Source: an uncultured Collinsella sp. (GTDB lineage: Bacteria; Actinomycetota; Coriobacteriia; Coriobacteriales; Coriobacteriaceae). Taken from it: a stretch of DNA of 64,000 bases. The notes under the pieces were generated by a model that had not been told where the DNA came from, made no database searches, and worked only from the letters and a program-made list of their open reading frames with translations. Position numbers and translations under genes: made by a program. Positions 35,055 through 42,613 of this stretch are shown in pieces; the stretch's first letter is position 1; each line of letters begins with the position of its first letter. The stretch covers positions 223,405 through 287,404 of the forward strand of contig UQLA01000001.1 of the NCBI GenBank assembly GCA_900541745.1, written 5' to 3'.

Positions 35055-35204
35055 CCCTGGTGCGCACTTTGAATCATTGAATAAAGCCGGCTGCGCTGCA
35101 AATCGGTCATCTTGGGGTATTTGTCCCCACATTGGGCGATAATGATGCCAAAGACATCGTTTGCGATCCAGGTGATTCGCTCTAGATACGAAGGGATGAT
35201 TTCG

Positions 35205-36560
35205 ATGTTCTGTTCGCAGTGTGGCGCCCCCATGGGCGATAACGACAAGTTCTGCGGCGTGTGCGGTGCCCCTAATACCGAGGTTAAGGCCGCCGGTCCC
35301 GCTCCGCAAGCTCAACCTCAGCCGCAGGGTCAGCCGTTTGCCCAGCCGCAGCCGCAGCCGTTCGTTGCGCCCCAGCCGGCTATGAACGCGCCCAAGGGTT
35401 GCATGGCTCAGGCCTTCAACGACATGCTCAAGGTTCCCGGCGCCTTGGTTCGCGTATGCCAAATCGCCTTTTTGCCGGCGCTGATCTGTGTTGTCTCGGT
35501 GCTGGTGCTGTTTATCCCCGTTATCGGCGGTATCGCAGCGGCCATTGGCTTTTTGCTCGCGTACGTGGCAAGCGTGTGCGGCGCGGGCTTTGCCATCGAG
35601 TGGGGTCGTGACCTGTCGCTCAAGGATGATAACGGCATGGAGCGTCCGCTGCTGCGCTCGACCTCGTTTGGATTGGGCATTTTCTCGTCTGTCATTACGA
35701 ACGTGCTCCGGCTCATAGCCATTATTCCGGTGATCGGTGTGGTGTTCTCGGTGCTTGAGAGCGCTGCGATCGGTGCCGTTGGCTCGTACTATTACTACGG
35801 TTCGAGCGGCCTCGAGGGTGCACTCATCGGGTCGATGGGTCTGCTTGTCTTTGCCATGATCGTGTCGGTGGTACTGGGCATCTTCTTTAAGATGTTTGGC
35901 GATGCCGCTGTGATGCACTTTGCAGTCGCCGGCCGCGTGGAGAGCGCGTTTTCGCTCGAGAAGGTTTGGAAGTCCTATAAGGCCAACCTGGGCAAGTTGT
36001 TCTGCGCATCGATTCTCCCCGAGTTTTTGACGGGCATTGTTTCCAATATCATCACTTGGATTTTCACCGCCATCTTTGGTTTTGTTGCCGCGCTGGGCAT
36101 TAGCAGCTATGGCTACTACGGCTACTATTCTCGTCCTTCGGGTCTCGAGGCAATCATCACGGGCGGCGGCATCACGCTCATTCTGTTCTTGATGATTGTT
36201 GCCTTTGTCACGGTGTTCCTGACTGTGTTTGGCAAGATGCTCAAGTATCGCGCCGTTGGCTATTGGGCGGCACGCTATGCCAGCGAGTGGTCCGACGAGG
36301 ATACCGACGACGTCCTGACGTTTGTGCTCCCGGGTGAGAAGAAGCCTGCTCCTGCGGGATTCAATCCCACGGCCGCCACTGGTGCTGCACCTGCTCCGGC
36401 ACCTGCCCCTGCACCCGCGCCTGCACCTGCTCCGGCACCTGCCCCTGCACCTGCACCGACGCCCGAGGCGACGCCTGCAGAGCCCGATTGGGATGCCGTT
36501 GCCACGCCGGCGGATGAGCCGGGCGATAATCCTGCTGCCGAAAACAATCAAACCGAATAG
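35205..36560 (+). CDS. zinc-ribbon polytopic membrane protein with Ala-Pro tail
   Basis: I chose ATG 35205 because AAGGG is nine bases upstream and the protein then begins MFCSQCGAPMG, the usual start for zinc-ribbon proteins. The 451-residue product has a CxxC/CxxC ribbon (about 3-20), a Pro/Gln-rich linker, and about six membrane helices with a long hydrophobic core and YYYYG or YGYYGYY stretches, resembling DUF4013-type membrane proteins. The tail has a tandem Ala-Pro tract near 400-430 and an acidic end. An AP tract of this kind is probably an extended spacer and a slippage site. Function is unknown. A strong terminator follows. Confidence 0.7.
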   Translation: MFCSQCGAPMGDNDKFCGVCGAPNTEVKAAGPAPQAQPQPQGQPFAQPQPQPFVAPQPAMNAPKGCMAQAFNDMLKVPGALVRVCQIAFLPALICVVSVLVLFIPVIGGIAAAIGFLLAYVASVCGAGFAIEWGRDLSLKDDNGMERPLLRSTSFGLGIFSSVITNVLRLIAIIPVIGVVFSVLESAAIGAVGSYYYYGSSGLEGALIGSMGLLVFAMIVSVVLGIFFKMFGDAAVMHFAVAGRVESAFSLEKVWKSYKANLGKLFCASILPEFLTGIVSNIITWIFTAIFGFVAALGISSYGYYGYYSRPSGLEAIITGGGITLILFLMIVAFVTVFLTVFGKMLKYRAVGYWAARYASEWSDEDTDDVLTFVLPGEKKPAPAGFNPTAATGAAPAPAPAPAPAPAPAPAPAPAPAPTPEATPAEPDWDAVATPADEPGDNPAAENNQTE

Positions 36561-36568
36561 TCGGTCGA

Positions 36569-36603
36569 GGCGCCCTGGGCAACTGAGCCCGGGGTGCCTT
36601 TTT
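36569..36603 (+). terminator. intrinsic terminator
   Basis: GGC-CCC-GGGC and GCCC-GGG-GCC arms pair around a six-base loop and are followed by a T5 run, right after the zinc-ribbon membrane gene. Confidence 0.85.
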
Positions 36604-36755
36604 CTGCTGCGAAAGCAAGAAAATGCCTGGGAAAACGGTTGCAGCAATATTTCTCGGAAATTGATCAATGTTGCGCAACAACGTCGCGGCTATTGTTGAG
36701 AACATAGACGTGTAAGGTTTGAAGGCGTGCAACGCCTTAGGAAAAGGAGAAGCTT

Positions 36756-37439
36756 ATGTTCTGTCCCACTTGTGGTTCTCCCATTTCGGATGATGCCAAA
36801 TTCTGCCCCGTCTGCGGTTCTGCCGTCGGTGCCGCTCCCGCTGCTCCTGCTCCGCAGCCCGCGCCGCAGCCTGCACCTCAGCCCCAACCTGCTCCGCAGC
36901 CCACGCAGATTCAGCCCGCTCCGGTTCAGGCAGTTCAGCCTGCGCCTCAGCCCCAGCAACAGTACGCCGGGCAGCAGCAGTACGCCGGGCAGCAGCAGTA
37001 TGCTCAGCAGCCTGCATCTGCCCCGATGGGCTATACTCCGATTAAGACCGACCGTGGCGTGATCGGCTGGCTCCTGCTTTCCATCGTGACTTGCGGCATC
37101 TATTCGTATTACTTCCTCTATTGCCTCGCCCGCGACATCAATGTCATGTGCCAGGACGACGGCGATTCCACGCCGGGCCTGGCGGCATTCATCCTGCTGT
37201 CGTTCGTGACCTGCGGTTTCTATGCGTACTACTGGTATTACAAGATTGGCAACCGCCTGCAGGCCAACGCTCCTCGCTACGGCCTGATGTTCCAGGAGAA
37301 CGGCACCACCGTTCTTATGTGGCAGATTGTCGGCGCGCTGCTGTGCGGTCTTGGCCGCATCTTTGCCATGAACATCATCATCAAGAATACCAATGCCATG
37401 GCAACGGCTTACAACGTCCGTCTTGGCGCTCGTGCCTAA
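36756..37439 (+). CDS. zinc-ribbon DUF4234 membrane protein
   Basis: This 227-residue protein starts with MFCPTCGSPISDDAKFCPVCG, a zinc ribbon (Cys 3, 6, 17, 20). A Pro/Gln/Ala-rich linker follows with three near-repeats of QQQYAG, then a DUF4234 domain with two or three helices (GWLLLSIVTCGIYSYYFLY, GLAAFILLSFVTCGFYAYYWYYKIG). AAAAGGAG lies seven bases before the ATG. The same ribbon start and Pro-rich linker occur in the preceding gene, so the two are related modular proteins. Function is unknown; a sensor or cell-envelope scaffold is a guess. Confidence 0.82.
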   Translation: MFCPTCGSPISDDAKFCPVCGSAVGAAPAAPAPQPAPQPAPQPQPAPQPTQIQPAPVQAVQPAPQPQQQYAGQQQYAGQQQYAQQPASAPMGYTPIKTDRGVIGWLLLSIVTCGIYSYYFLYCLARDINVMCQDDGDSTPGLAAFILLSFVTCGFYAYYWYYKIGNRLQANAPRYGLMFQENGTTVLMWQIVGALLCGLGRIFAMNIIIKNTNAMATAYNVRLGARA

Positions 37440-37452
37440 CGATAAGAGCGGC

Positions 37453-37929
37453 GTGAACAGCTCCCAGGGACATAAGGGCGCGGCGGAACTCATTCGCCGC
37501 GCCCTTTCTTGCATCGGCGCGCTCTTTGTCGCCTGGCTCGCACTCTACCTGCTCGATATCGGCTGCGTGTTTCGCCTGATGACGGGCATTCCCTGTCCGG
37601 GATGTGGCATGACGAGGGCCTGGCTGGCAGCACTGCGCCTCGATTTTGCGGCGGCCTTTGCCTACCATCCGCTGTTTTGGGTGGTGCCGATTGCGTTTGT
37701 GCTCGCGTTCGTGCGCGAGGAGGTGACGTCGAGCAAGCTAAAGCGCGGCATCGACATTGCGGTTATTGTTCTGTGCGTGCTGGTCGTTGCCGTATGGATC
37801 GTGCGCCTTATCAACTCGGCAGACGCGGGCCTGCTCTTTGGTGGTCACGCTCCCGCCGGAGTTCCCACCGATATCATCCACCTCGAAACCCCACGCTGGC
37901 TCACCATCCTTCGCTCTTACCTGTCGTAA
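37453..37929 (+). CDS. DUF2752 membrane protein
   Basis: This small membrane protein of about 158 residues has the DUF2752 signature TGIPCPGCGMTRAWLAALR followed by AFAYHPLFW. GTG 37453 has AAGAG just upstream; GTG 37432, which overlaps the preceding stop by eight bases, is the alternative. Four hydrophobic segments are visible. The CPGCGMTR motif could bind metal or lipid, but no activity is established. It follows the DUF4234 gene directly, as DUF2752 and DUF4234 genes often do in Actinobacteria. A strong hairpin terminator lies after the stop. Confidence 0.8.
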   Translation: MNSSQGHKGAAELIRRALSCIGALFVAWLALYLLDIGCVFRLMTGIPCPGCGMTRAWLAALRLDFAAAFAYHPLFWVVPIAFVLAFVREEVTSSKLKRGIDIAVIVLCVLVVAVWIVRLINSADAGLLFGGHAPAGVPTDIIHLETPRWLTILRSYLS

Positions 37930-37961
37930 CGGAGGATGCGCTAGAAAAGCGGTCGACACAT

Positions 37962-38000
37962 AAGCGGGGGCGAACGTTGAGATAACGTTCGCCCCCGCTT
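37962..38000. terminator. bidirectional terminator between convergent genes
   Basis: A perfect 17-bp stem from AAGCGGGGGCGAACGTT (37962-37978) to its complement (37984-38000). It serves the DUF2752 gene on the plus strand and possibly the amidohydrolase gene on the minus strand. Confidence 0.85.
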
Positions 38001-38035
38001 TGCTCTGGCCAGGTTGTTATGGGTGGGCGTGACGG

Positions 38036-39499
38036 CTACTCGTCGCGCTTCTCCTCGTGGCGAGCGGCAGCCCGCGCATCGTGGATGCCCTTGATGGCGG
38101 CATGGCGGGCGGTGCGGGCGTCGTGCATGGCGTCGCGGGCCTCGGCGGCCGTTGCCTTGGCAGAGCGCAGCTTGGCTGCCAGGTCGGGATTGGTCTCGGC
38201 AACCGCGGCGATCGTGGGGCCGTCGAGCTCTTCTTGCGTGGGCTCGGCCAAAAAGTCGATGGCATACTGAGCGGCTACCATGGAGCCCTTGGCGAGCACG
38301 CTCTCGTCGATCTTATAGAAGCAGGAGTGCTGGGCATAGGTGGCGCCGATCTGGGGGTTGCGCGTGCCAACAAAGGCGAGCACGCCCGGTACGCGGCGCA
38401 GATACTCCGAGAAGTCCTCGCCCGAAAGCGTGCCGCGGTAATGGCCCTCGCCCGCGGGACCCAGGCACTTGAGCACAGCTTGGCGGCAGCGCTCGCTCGA
38501 GGCGGCATCGTTTTCGACCTTGTAGTTGGCGATGGTGTAGTCGGTGAGTTCGGCCTCGGCGCCCAGAGCAGCCGCGGTGTGCTCCACGATGCGGCGCATA
38601 AGTTCGGGCATCTCTTCATGCGTCTTGTCGCCATAGGTGCGTACCGTGCCGGCGAGGTACGCCGTGCCGGCGATAACGTTGCGCGCGGTGCCGCCATGCA
38701 GCTCGCCGACGGTGATGACGGCGGGTTCGTAGGGGCTAATCTCGCGCGAGACGATGGTCTGCAGGGCGTTGACGATTTCGGCGGCAACCATAACGGCGTC
38801 GTGGCCGCGCTGGGGCATGGCGCCATGGCACGAGGTGCCGCGGACGTCGATGCGGAACCAGTCGGTGTTTGCCATGCGCGGACCGGGCTCGCAGCTCACG
38901 GTGCCGGCATCGACCTCGCTCCAGATGTGCGCGGCATAGGCACCGTCGACGCCATCGAGCACACCCGTGCCGATCATGAGCTTGGCGCCCTGGCCGTTTT
39001 CCTCGCTGGGCTGGAAAACGATGCGAATCTCGCCGTGGATGTCATCGGTCATGTGGCGCAGAATCTGCAGCGTGCCGAGCATCATGGCGATATGGCAGTC
39101 GTGGCCGCAGGCATGCATGCAGCCCTCGTTGACGCTGGCGAACTCCTCGCCGGTCTGCTCGGTGACAGGCAGAGCGTCGATATCGGCGCGCAGCAGGATA
39201 CGGCGGCGCGGCGTGCCGTCCTCGCGGTAGGCATCCGGCGCGGTACCGCGAAGCGTCGCCACCAGGCCCGTCTTGAGCGGACGCTCGTAGGGGATATTCA
39301 TGGCGTCGAGCTGGTTGGCGATGTCGGAAGTCGTGCGCTCCTCGGCAAGGCTCAGCTCCGGGTGCTTATGGAAGTGCCGGCGCTGCTTGATGATGTAGGG
39401 TTCAAACTCGGCGGCGATATCCTGGACGGCCGCGGTGACGTCGTCTGCCGCGCGAACCTCGGTTGCCGCCATAATCTGCTGTGCCTTCGTCTTCGTCAT
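38036..39499 (-). CDS. M20 family amidohydrolase / metallopeptidase
   Basis: This 487-residue protein starts at 39499, where AAGGAG is eleven bases upstream; the longer open frame is not supported. It is a di-metal M20D-type N-acyl-amino-acid hydrolase or carboxypeptidase. Landmarks are HFHKHPELSLAEERT near 40, LRADIDALPV near 105, the metal-binding CMHACGHDCHIAMMLG near 129-144, FQPSEENGQGA near 165 (Glu base) and a final conserved HS motif YAQHSCFYKIDE near 405. The last 50 residues are Ala/Arg/His-rich and helical, beyond the catalytic fold. Substrate could be N-acyl or indole-acetyl amino acids or aminobenzoyl peptides. It is divergent from the YtcJ-like gene. Confidence 0.85.
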   Translation of the reverse strand: MTKTKAQQIMAATEVRAADDVTAAVQDIAAEFEPYIIKQRRHFHKHPELSLAEERTTSDIANQLDAMNIPYERPLKTGLVATLRGTAPDAYREDGTPRRRILLRADIDALPVTEQTGEEFASVNEGCMHACGHDCHIAMMLGTLQILRHMTDDIHGEIRIVFQPSEENGQGAKLMIGTGVLDGVDGAYAAHIWSEVDAGTVSCEPGPRMANTDWFRIDVRGTSCHGAMPQRGHDAVMVAAEIVNALQTIVSREISPYEPAVITVGELHGGTARNVIAGTAYLAGTVRTYGDKTHEEMPELMRRIVEHTAAALGAEAELTDYTIANYKVENDAASSERCRQAVLKCLGPAGEGHYRGTLSGEDFSEYLRRVPGVLAFVGTRNPQIGATYAQHSCFYKIDESVLAKGSMVAAQYAIDFLAEPTQEELDGPTIAAVAETNPDLAAKLRSAKATAAEARDAMHDARTARHAAIKGIHDARAAARHEEKRDE

Positions 39500-39667
39500 G
39501 GTCGATTTGCTCCTTGTTGGCTCGATCGCAAAATCGTACAGGCTCTCTCCAGTATGCCACCTGCCGCTAGGGCTGGTAAAGTTGCCGTTTGCCGCTTGGG
39601 GTTTTGTTGCAAGGGCGGGGGAGTACACTCGGGGGTGTTGAATTTCCTGCCAGAGATGGGGATGCCC

Positions 39668-41305
39668 ATGCAACATATCGATCGGATTATCTGCTCCAAG
39701 AACGTCTTTACCGCCCAAGACGGCATCGATGCCGCCCGCGAGCTGGCGATCGCCATCGCGGGCGATCGCATCGTCGCGGTCGGCACGCCCGATGACGTGA
39801 TTGCCGCCGCCCCTGCTGCCACGCCGGTAGTCGACTACGGCGAGCAATTCATCTGCCCCGGTTTCCATGACGCCCACCTGCACTTCTTCCATACCTCGGT
39901 CGGTTCCTCGCCGTACATGCTCATGGATATGGGCACGTCAGAGGCGGCACTGGTGCAGCGTGCGCTAGAGTTTTCCCAAGGCTTGCCCGATGACGCCTGG
40001 GTCGTGACCCAGGGCTGGCGCGATTACCGCTGGGATCCGCCCGAGCATCCCACTAAGGCGTCGCTCGATGCTGCTTTTCCCGATCGCCCCTGTGTTATGT
40101 ACTCGGGCGACGGGCATACGCTGTGGCTCAACAGCCGCGCGCTCGAGGCGCTCGGCGTGACGCGTGACAGCGAGCCGCCGGCGGGTGGCAGCTACGACAA
40201 GGATGCAAATGGTGAGCTCACGGGTATCGCTCATGAGGCTGCGGCCATGCAGCTGCTGCCGCGCTGTCTTGAGTGGCTGGGCGAGGACCGCATCGCGAGC
40301 GCGTATGCCGACCAAATGAAACGCATGGCCGAGCAAGGCATTACCTCGATTTGCGACATGTCGCTCATGCCCATTCCGGGCTGCGACTTTATCCGCGACG
40401 ACGTCTACGACAAGCTTCAGGCGATCGGCAAGCTGGGCATCCGCGCCCATTTGTTTCCAACGTTGCTGGATGACCAATCACGCTTGGAAGAACTCCAGAC
40501 CCGCTACGCGAACAACGCGCTGCTCTCGGCGCCAGGCTTTAAACAGTTCTTCGACGGCGTGTCGAGCGAGCATACCGCATACCTCACTGAGCCCTATACC
40601 AACCCGCGCTTCCCGGGCGACCAGGGTCGCCTGACGGTTCCTGTCGAGCGCATGCGCAAGTTGGTTCTGGCGGCAGCCGAGCGTGGCCACACCGTGCGCA
40701 TCCACGTTATCGGCGACGGTGCCATCCATGCCGCACTTGATATCTTTGAGGAGGCGGCAGAGCTCTACGGCTTGCCCCAGCACGGTCATAACACACTCGA
40801 GCATCTGGAGAATTTGCTGCCTCAGGACATCGATCGTCTGCGCAAACTCAACGTCATTGCCTCGAGCCAGCCTTGCCACATCACGCTCGACCCGGGTGGC
40901 CCGGAGCGCGACCTGGGCCTGGAGCGCAGCCGCATCATGTGGCCGTTTGCGACCTATAAGCAGCGCGGCATCCGCCAAGCCTTCGGCACCGATAGCCCCA
41001 TCACGGCCGTTACCAGCATGAACGTGCTCTACACGGCTATCACGCGCCAAGACCCCCGCAGCCACTGGCCCGAGGGCGGCTGGCTCCCCAGCGAGCGCAT
41101 CGACGCAGCTACAGCTCTGCGCAACTACACCCTGGGCAGCGCCTACGCAGCAGGTGACGAGCAAAACCTCGGCAGCCTGGAGCCCGGCAAATACGCCGAC
41201 CTGGTAGTCCTGGACCAAAACCCGCTCACCGTTGACCCCCAAGAGCTCCAAGACACCAAAGTTCAGGCCACCTACCTGGCAGGCAACTTGATTTACGAGC
41301 GCTAA
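39668..41305 (+). CDS. YtcJ-like amidohydrolase (amidohydrolase 3 family)
   Basis: This 545-residue TIM-barrel metal hydrolase has GGGG eight bases before the chosen ATG 39668; nearby ATGs at 39656 and 39662 are alternatives. Metal ligands are in GFHDAHLHFF near 64, IHVIGDGAIHAALD near 342-355, a distant LEHLEN near 380 and FGTDSPITAV near 440. The composite beta domain is formed by the N- and C-terminal ends (AIAIAGDRIVAVG and LEPGKYADLVVLD). YtcJ-type proteins are imidazolone-, hydantoin- or amide-cleaving enzymes of unsure substrate. It is read divergently from the M20 gene, suggesting shared peptide or amide turnover. Confidence 0.85.
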   Translation: MQHIDRIICSKNVFTAQDGIDAARELAIAIAGDRIVAVGTPDDVIAAAPAATPVVDYGEQFICPGFHDAHLHFFHTSVGSSPYMLMDMGTSEAALVQRALEFSQGLPDDAWVVTQGWRDYRWDPPEHPTKASLDAAFPDRPCVMYSGDGHTLWLNSRALEALGVTRDSEPPAGGSYDKDANGELTGIAHEAAAMQLLPRCLEWLGEDRIASAYADQMKRMAEQGITSICDMSLMPIPGCDFIRDDVYDKLQAIGKLGIRAHLFPTLLDDQSRLEELQTRYANNALLSAPGFKQFFDGVSSEHTAYLTEPYTNPRFPGDQGRLTVPVERMRKLVLAAAERGHTVRIHVIGDGAIHAALDIFEEAAELYGLPQHGHNTLEHLENLLPQDIDRLRKLNVIASSQPCHITLDPGGPERDLGLERSRIMWPFATYKQRGIRQAFGTDSPITAVTSMNVLYTAITRQDPRSHWPEGGWLPSERIDAATALRNYTLGSAYAAGDEQNLGSLEPGKYADLVVLDQNPLTVDPQELQDTKVQATYLAGNLIYER

Positions 41306-41326
41306 TAATCATGCCGTACCGTTAAG

Positions 41327-41368
41327 CGCGGCTCGGGCAGCCTATTTTGGGATGGCGCTCGAGCCGCG
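41327..41368 (+). terminator. hairpin after the YtcJ-like gene
   Basis: CGCGGCTCG (41327-41335) pairs with CGAGCCGCG (41360-41368) around a 24-base loop, followed by TTTGTATAT. A plausible but loose terminator. Confidence 0.5.
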
Positions 41369-42224
41369 TTTGTATATCGGTGGGGACTCGCTATGAGCGT
41401 CCCTGCTCTGCTTGATTTGAGCGTAGGGTGGGGCGCCGCTGCCCCGCGCATTTAATTTGGACATCAGCAATGCCGTCTCTTGGTGTTTTGCATACTTTCC
41501 ATTGCAGATTGCATAAAAAGGCTGGGATGTTCTTTCTGGTCCTGATGTACCCCCGCCTGGGCCGTGCAAAAAACGGAGTATTCAGCACCGCAAGCCCCGC
41601 CGGTGCCGCTGCAGTTGAGTAACATTGCGGAGATTGACGTCATTTTGGGGTCCGACGTGGCGCGAGGCACGCTTGTTTGTCTCGACGAGCTCTGTCTACC
41701 GACCCAAATCGCCGGTCGAAGGCGTCTTTGGGACCAATATGGTGTGTCCGGCGCGTATGCAGCCGCCCTGGCCTGCTGAATACTCCCAAAAATGCACGGT
41801 GCTCCCTGGGGGACCCGTGCGCGCGACGAACACCATGCCCATGTCGCTATCCGCATCGCCATTTTGCTGTACTGACTTTTCTGAATACCGGGTCCGATAA
41901 CGTTGACTCAGCTCCCGTGTGGCGCCGGAGGGGCGGGGCATAAGGTTTATCGCGAGTTCCGCACGAGCCGAAGGCCACTTAATGTGGCCTTCGTGCGAGC
42001 AGGACTGCCCGAGCAGGAAACCTTATGCCCCGCCCCTCCGGCGCCACACGGGAGCCGCGCACAAGTTATCCCCCGGCATTCAGAAAATCTAAGTGCCAAA
42101 AAATAAGATTTTTTGACTCCGTGTTGTATAACCCGCCATTCGTGGGTACCATTCAACGCGTACGCAAACGAAGTAGGGAAACCCGCACGGCTCAACCGCG
42201 CGGCCCAAAAAGGAGGAAACAAGC
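41369..42224. other. 856-base intergenic region before groES
   Basis: No convincing gene is visible on either strand from 41369 to 41910; short frames there are unlike any family. The 3' part holds the nested inverted repeat at 41911-42055, followed by an AT-rich stretch (42080-42115) with AAAATCT/AGATTTT arms that may carry the groESL promoter. I could not find a CIRCE-type or HAIR-type heat-shock operator here. Confidence 0.6.
41911..42055. repeat. nested inverted-repeat element, perfect 38-bp arms
   Basis: 41911-41948 is exactly inverted at 42018-42055. The 69-base centre contains a second hairpin: GCACGA pairs with TCGTGC, and GAAGGCCAC with GTGGCCTTC, at 41961-41996. The arms are GC-rich except for the AAGGTTT ends that face inward. 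Confidence 0.92.
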
Positions 42225-42518
42225 ATGTCGTCTTTGAAGCCGCTTGCAGATCGCGTCCTGGTCAAGCCCGACGAGGCCGAGCAGAAGACCGCTTCTGGTC
42301 TGTACATCGCCAGCAACGCTCAGGAGAAGCCGCAGCGCGGCACCATCGTTGCCGTTGGCGCCGGTAAGGTCAACGACAAGGGCGAGCGCATCCCCATGGA
42401 CGTTCAGGTCGGCGACGTTGTCATCTACGGCAAGTTCGGTGGCAACGAGGTCAAGGTCGACGGCGAGAAGTATCTGCTGATGCGCGCCGACGACATCTAC
42501 GCCGTCGTCGAGGCCTAG
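42225..42518 (+). CDS. groES: co-chaperonin GroES (Cpn10)
   Basis: This 97-residue co-chaperonin caps the GroEL chamber. The sequence runs LKPLADRVLVKPDEAEQKTA, has the mobile-loop region SGLYIASNAQEKPQRGT, and ends YLLMRADDIYAVVEA, all standard. AAGGAGG is about six bases before the ATG. groEL follows 95 bases later with its own ribosome-binding site, forming the usual bicistronic heat-shock operon. No CIRCE element is visible upstream, so the heat-shock control may differ from HrcA control. Confidence 0.97.
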   Translation: MSSLKPLADRVLVKPDEAEQKTASGLYIASNAQEKPQRGTIVAVGAGKVNDKGERIPMDVQVGDVVIYGKFGGNEVKVDGEKYLLMRADDIYAVVEA

Positions 42519-42613
42519 TCTCGTCAGAATCTCTGATTCGTCTTTGAACGCGTCCGCCGTATAAGACTCGGAAACGGCGACGCGAGTCACATTTTTTTGG
42601 AGGATTACATACC

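Noticed and set aside
35051..35248. 65-residue minus-strand frame ending after YitT
   Set aside because: The sequence looks protein-like (NDVFGIIIAQCGDKYPKM) but overlaps the start of the zinc-ribbon gene and I cannot link it to a family. A profile search would be needed to call it a remnant.
33987..36668. 893-residue reading frame on the minus strand
   Set aside because: It is antisense to the YitT and zinc-ribbon genes, both of which have clear family motifs and ribosome-binding sites. The product is Arg/Gly/His-rich without a fold.
38057..39655. Long N-terminal extension of the YtcJ-like protein
   Set aside because: The region is antisense to the M20 gene, and the protein aligns to its family only from about 39668.
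42056..42224. CIRCE or HAIR operator upstream of groES
   Set aside because: No TTAGCACTC/GAGTGCTAA or CTTGAG/CTCAAG-type inverted repeat was found; only a loose AAAATCT/AGATTTT pair is present.
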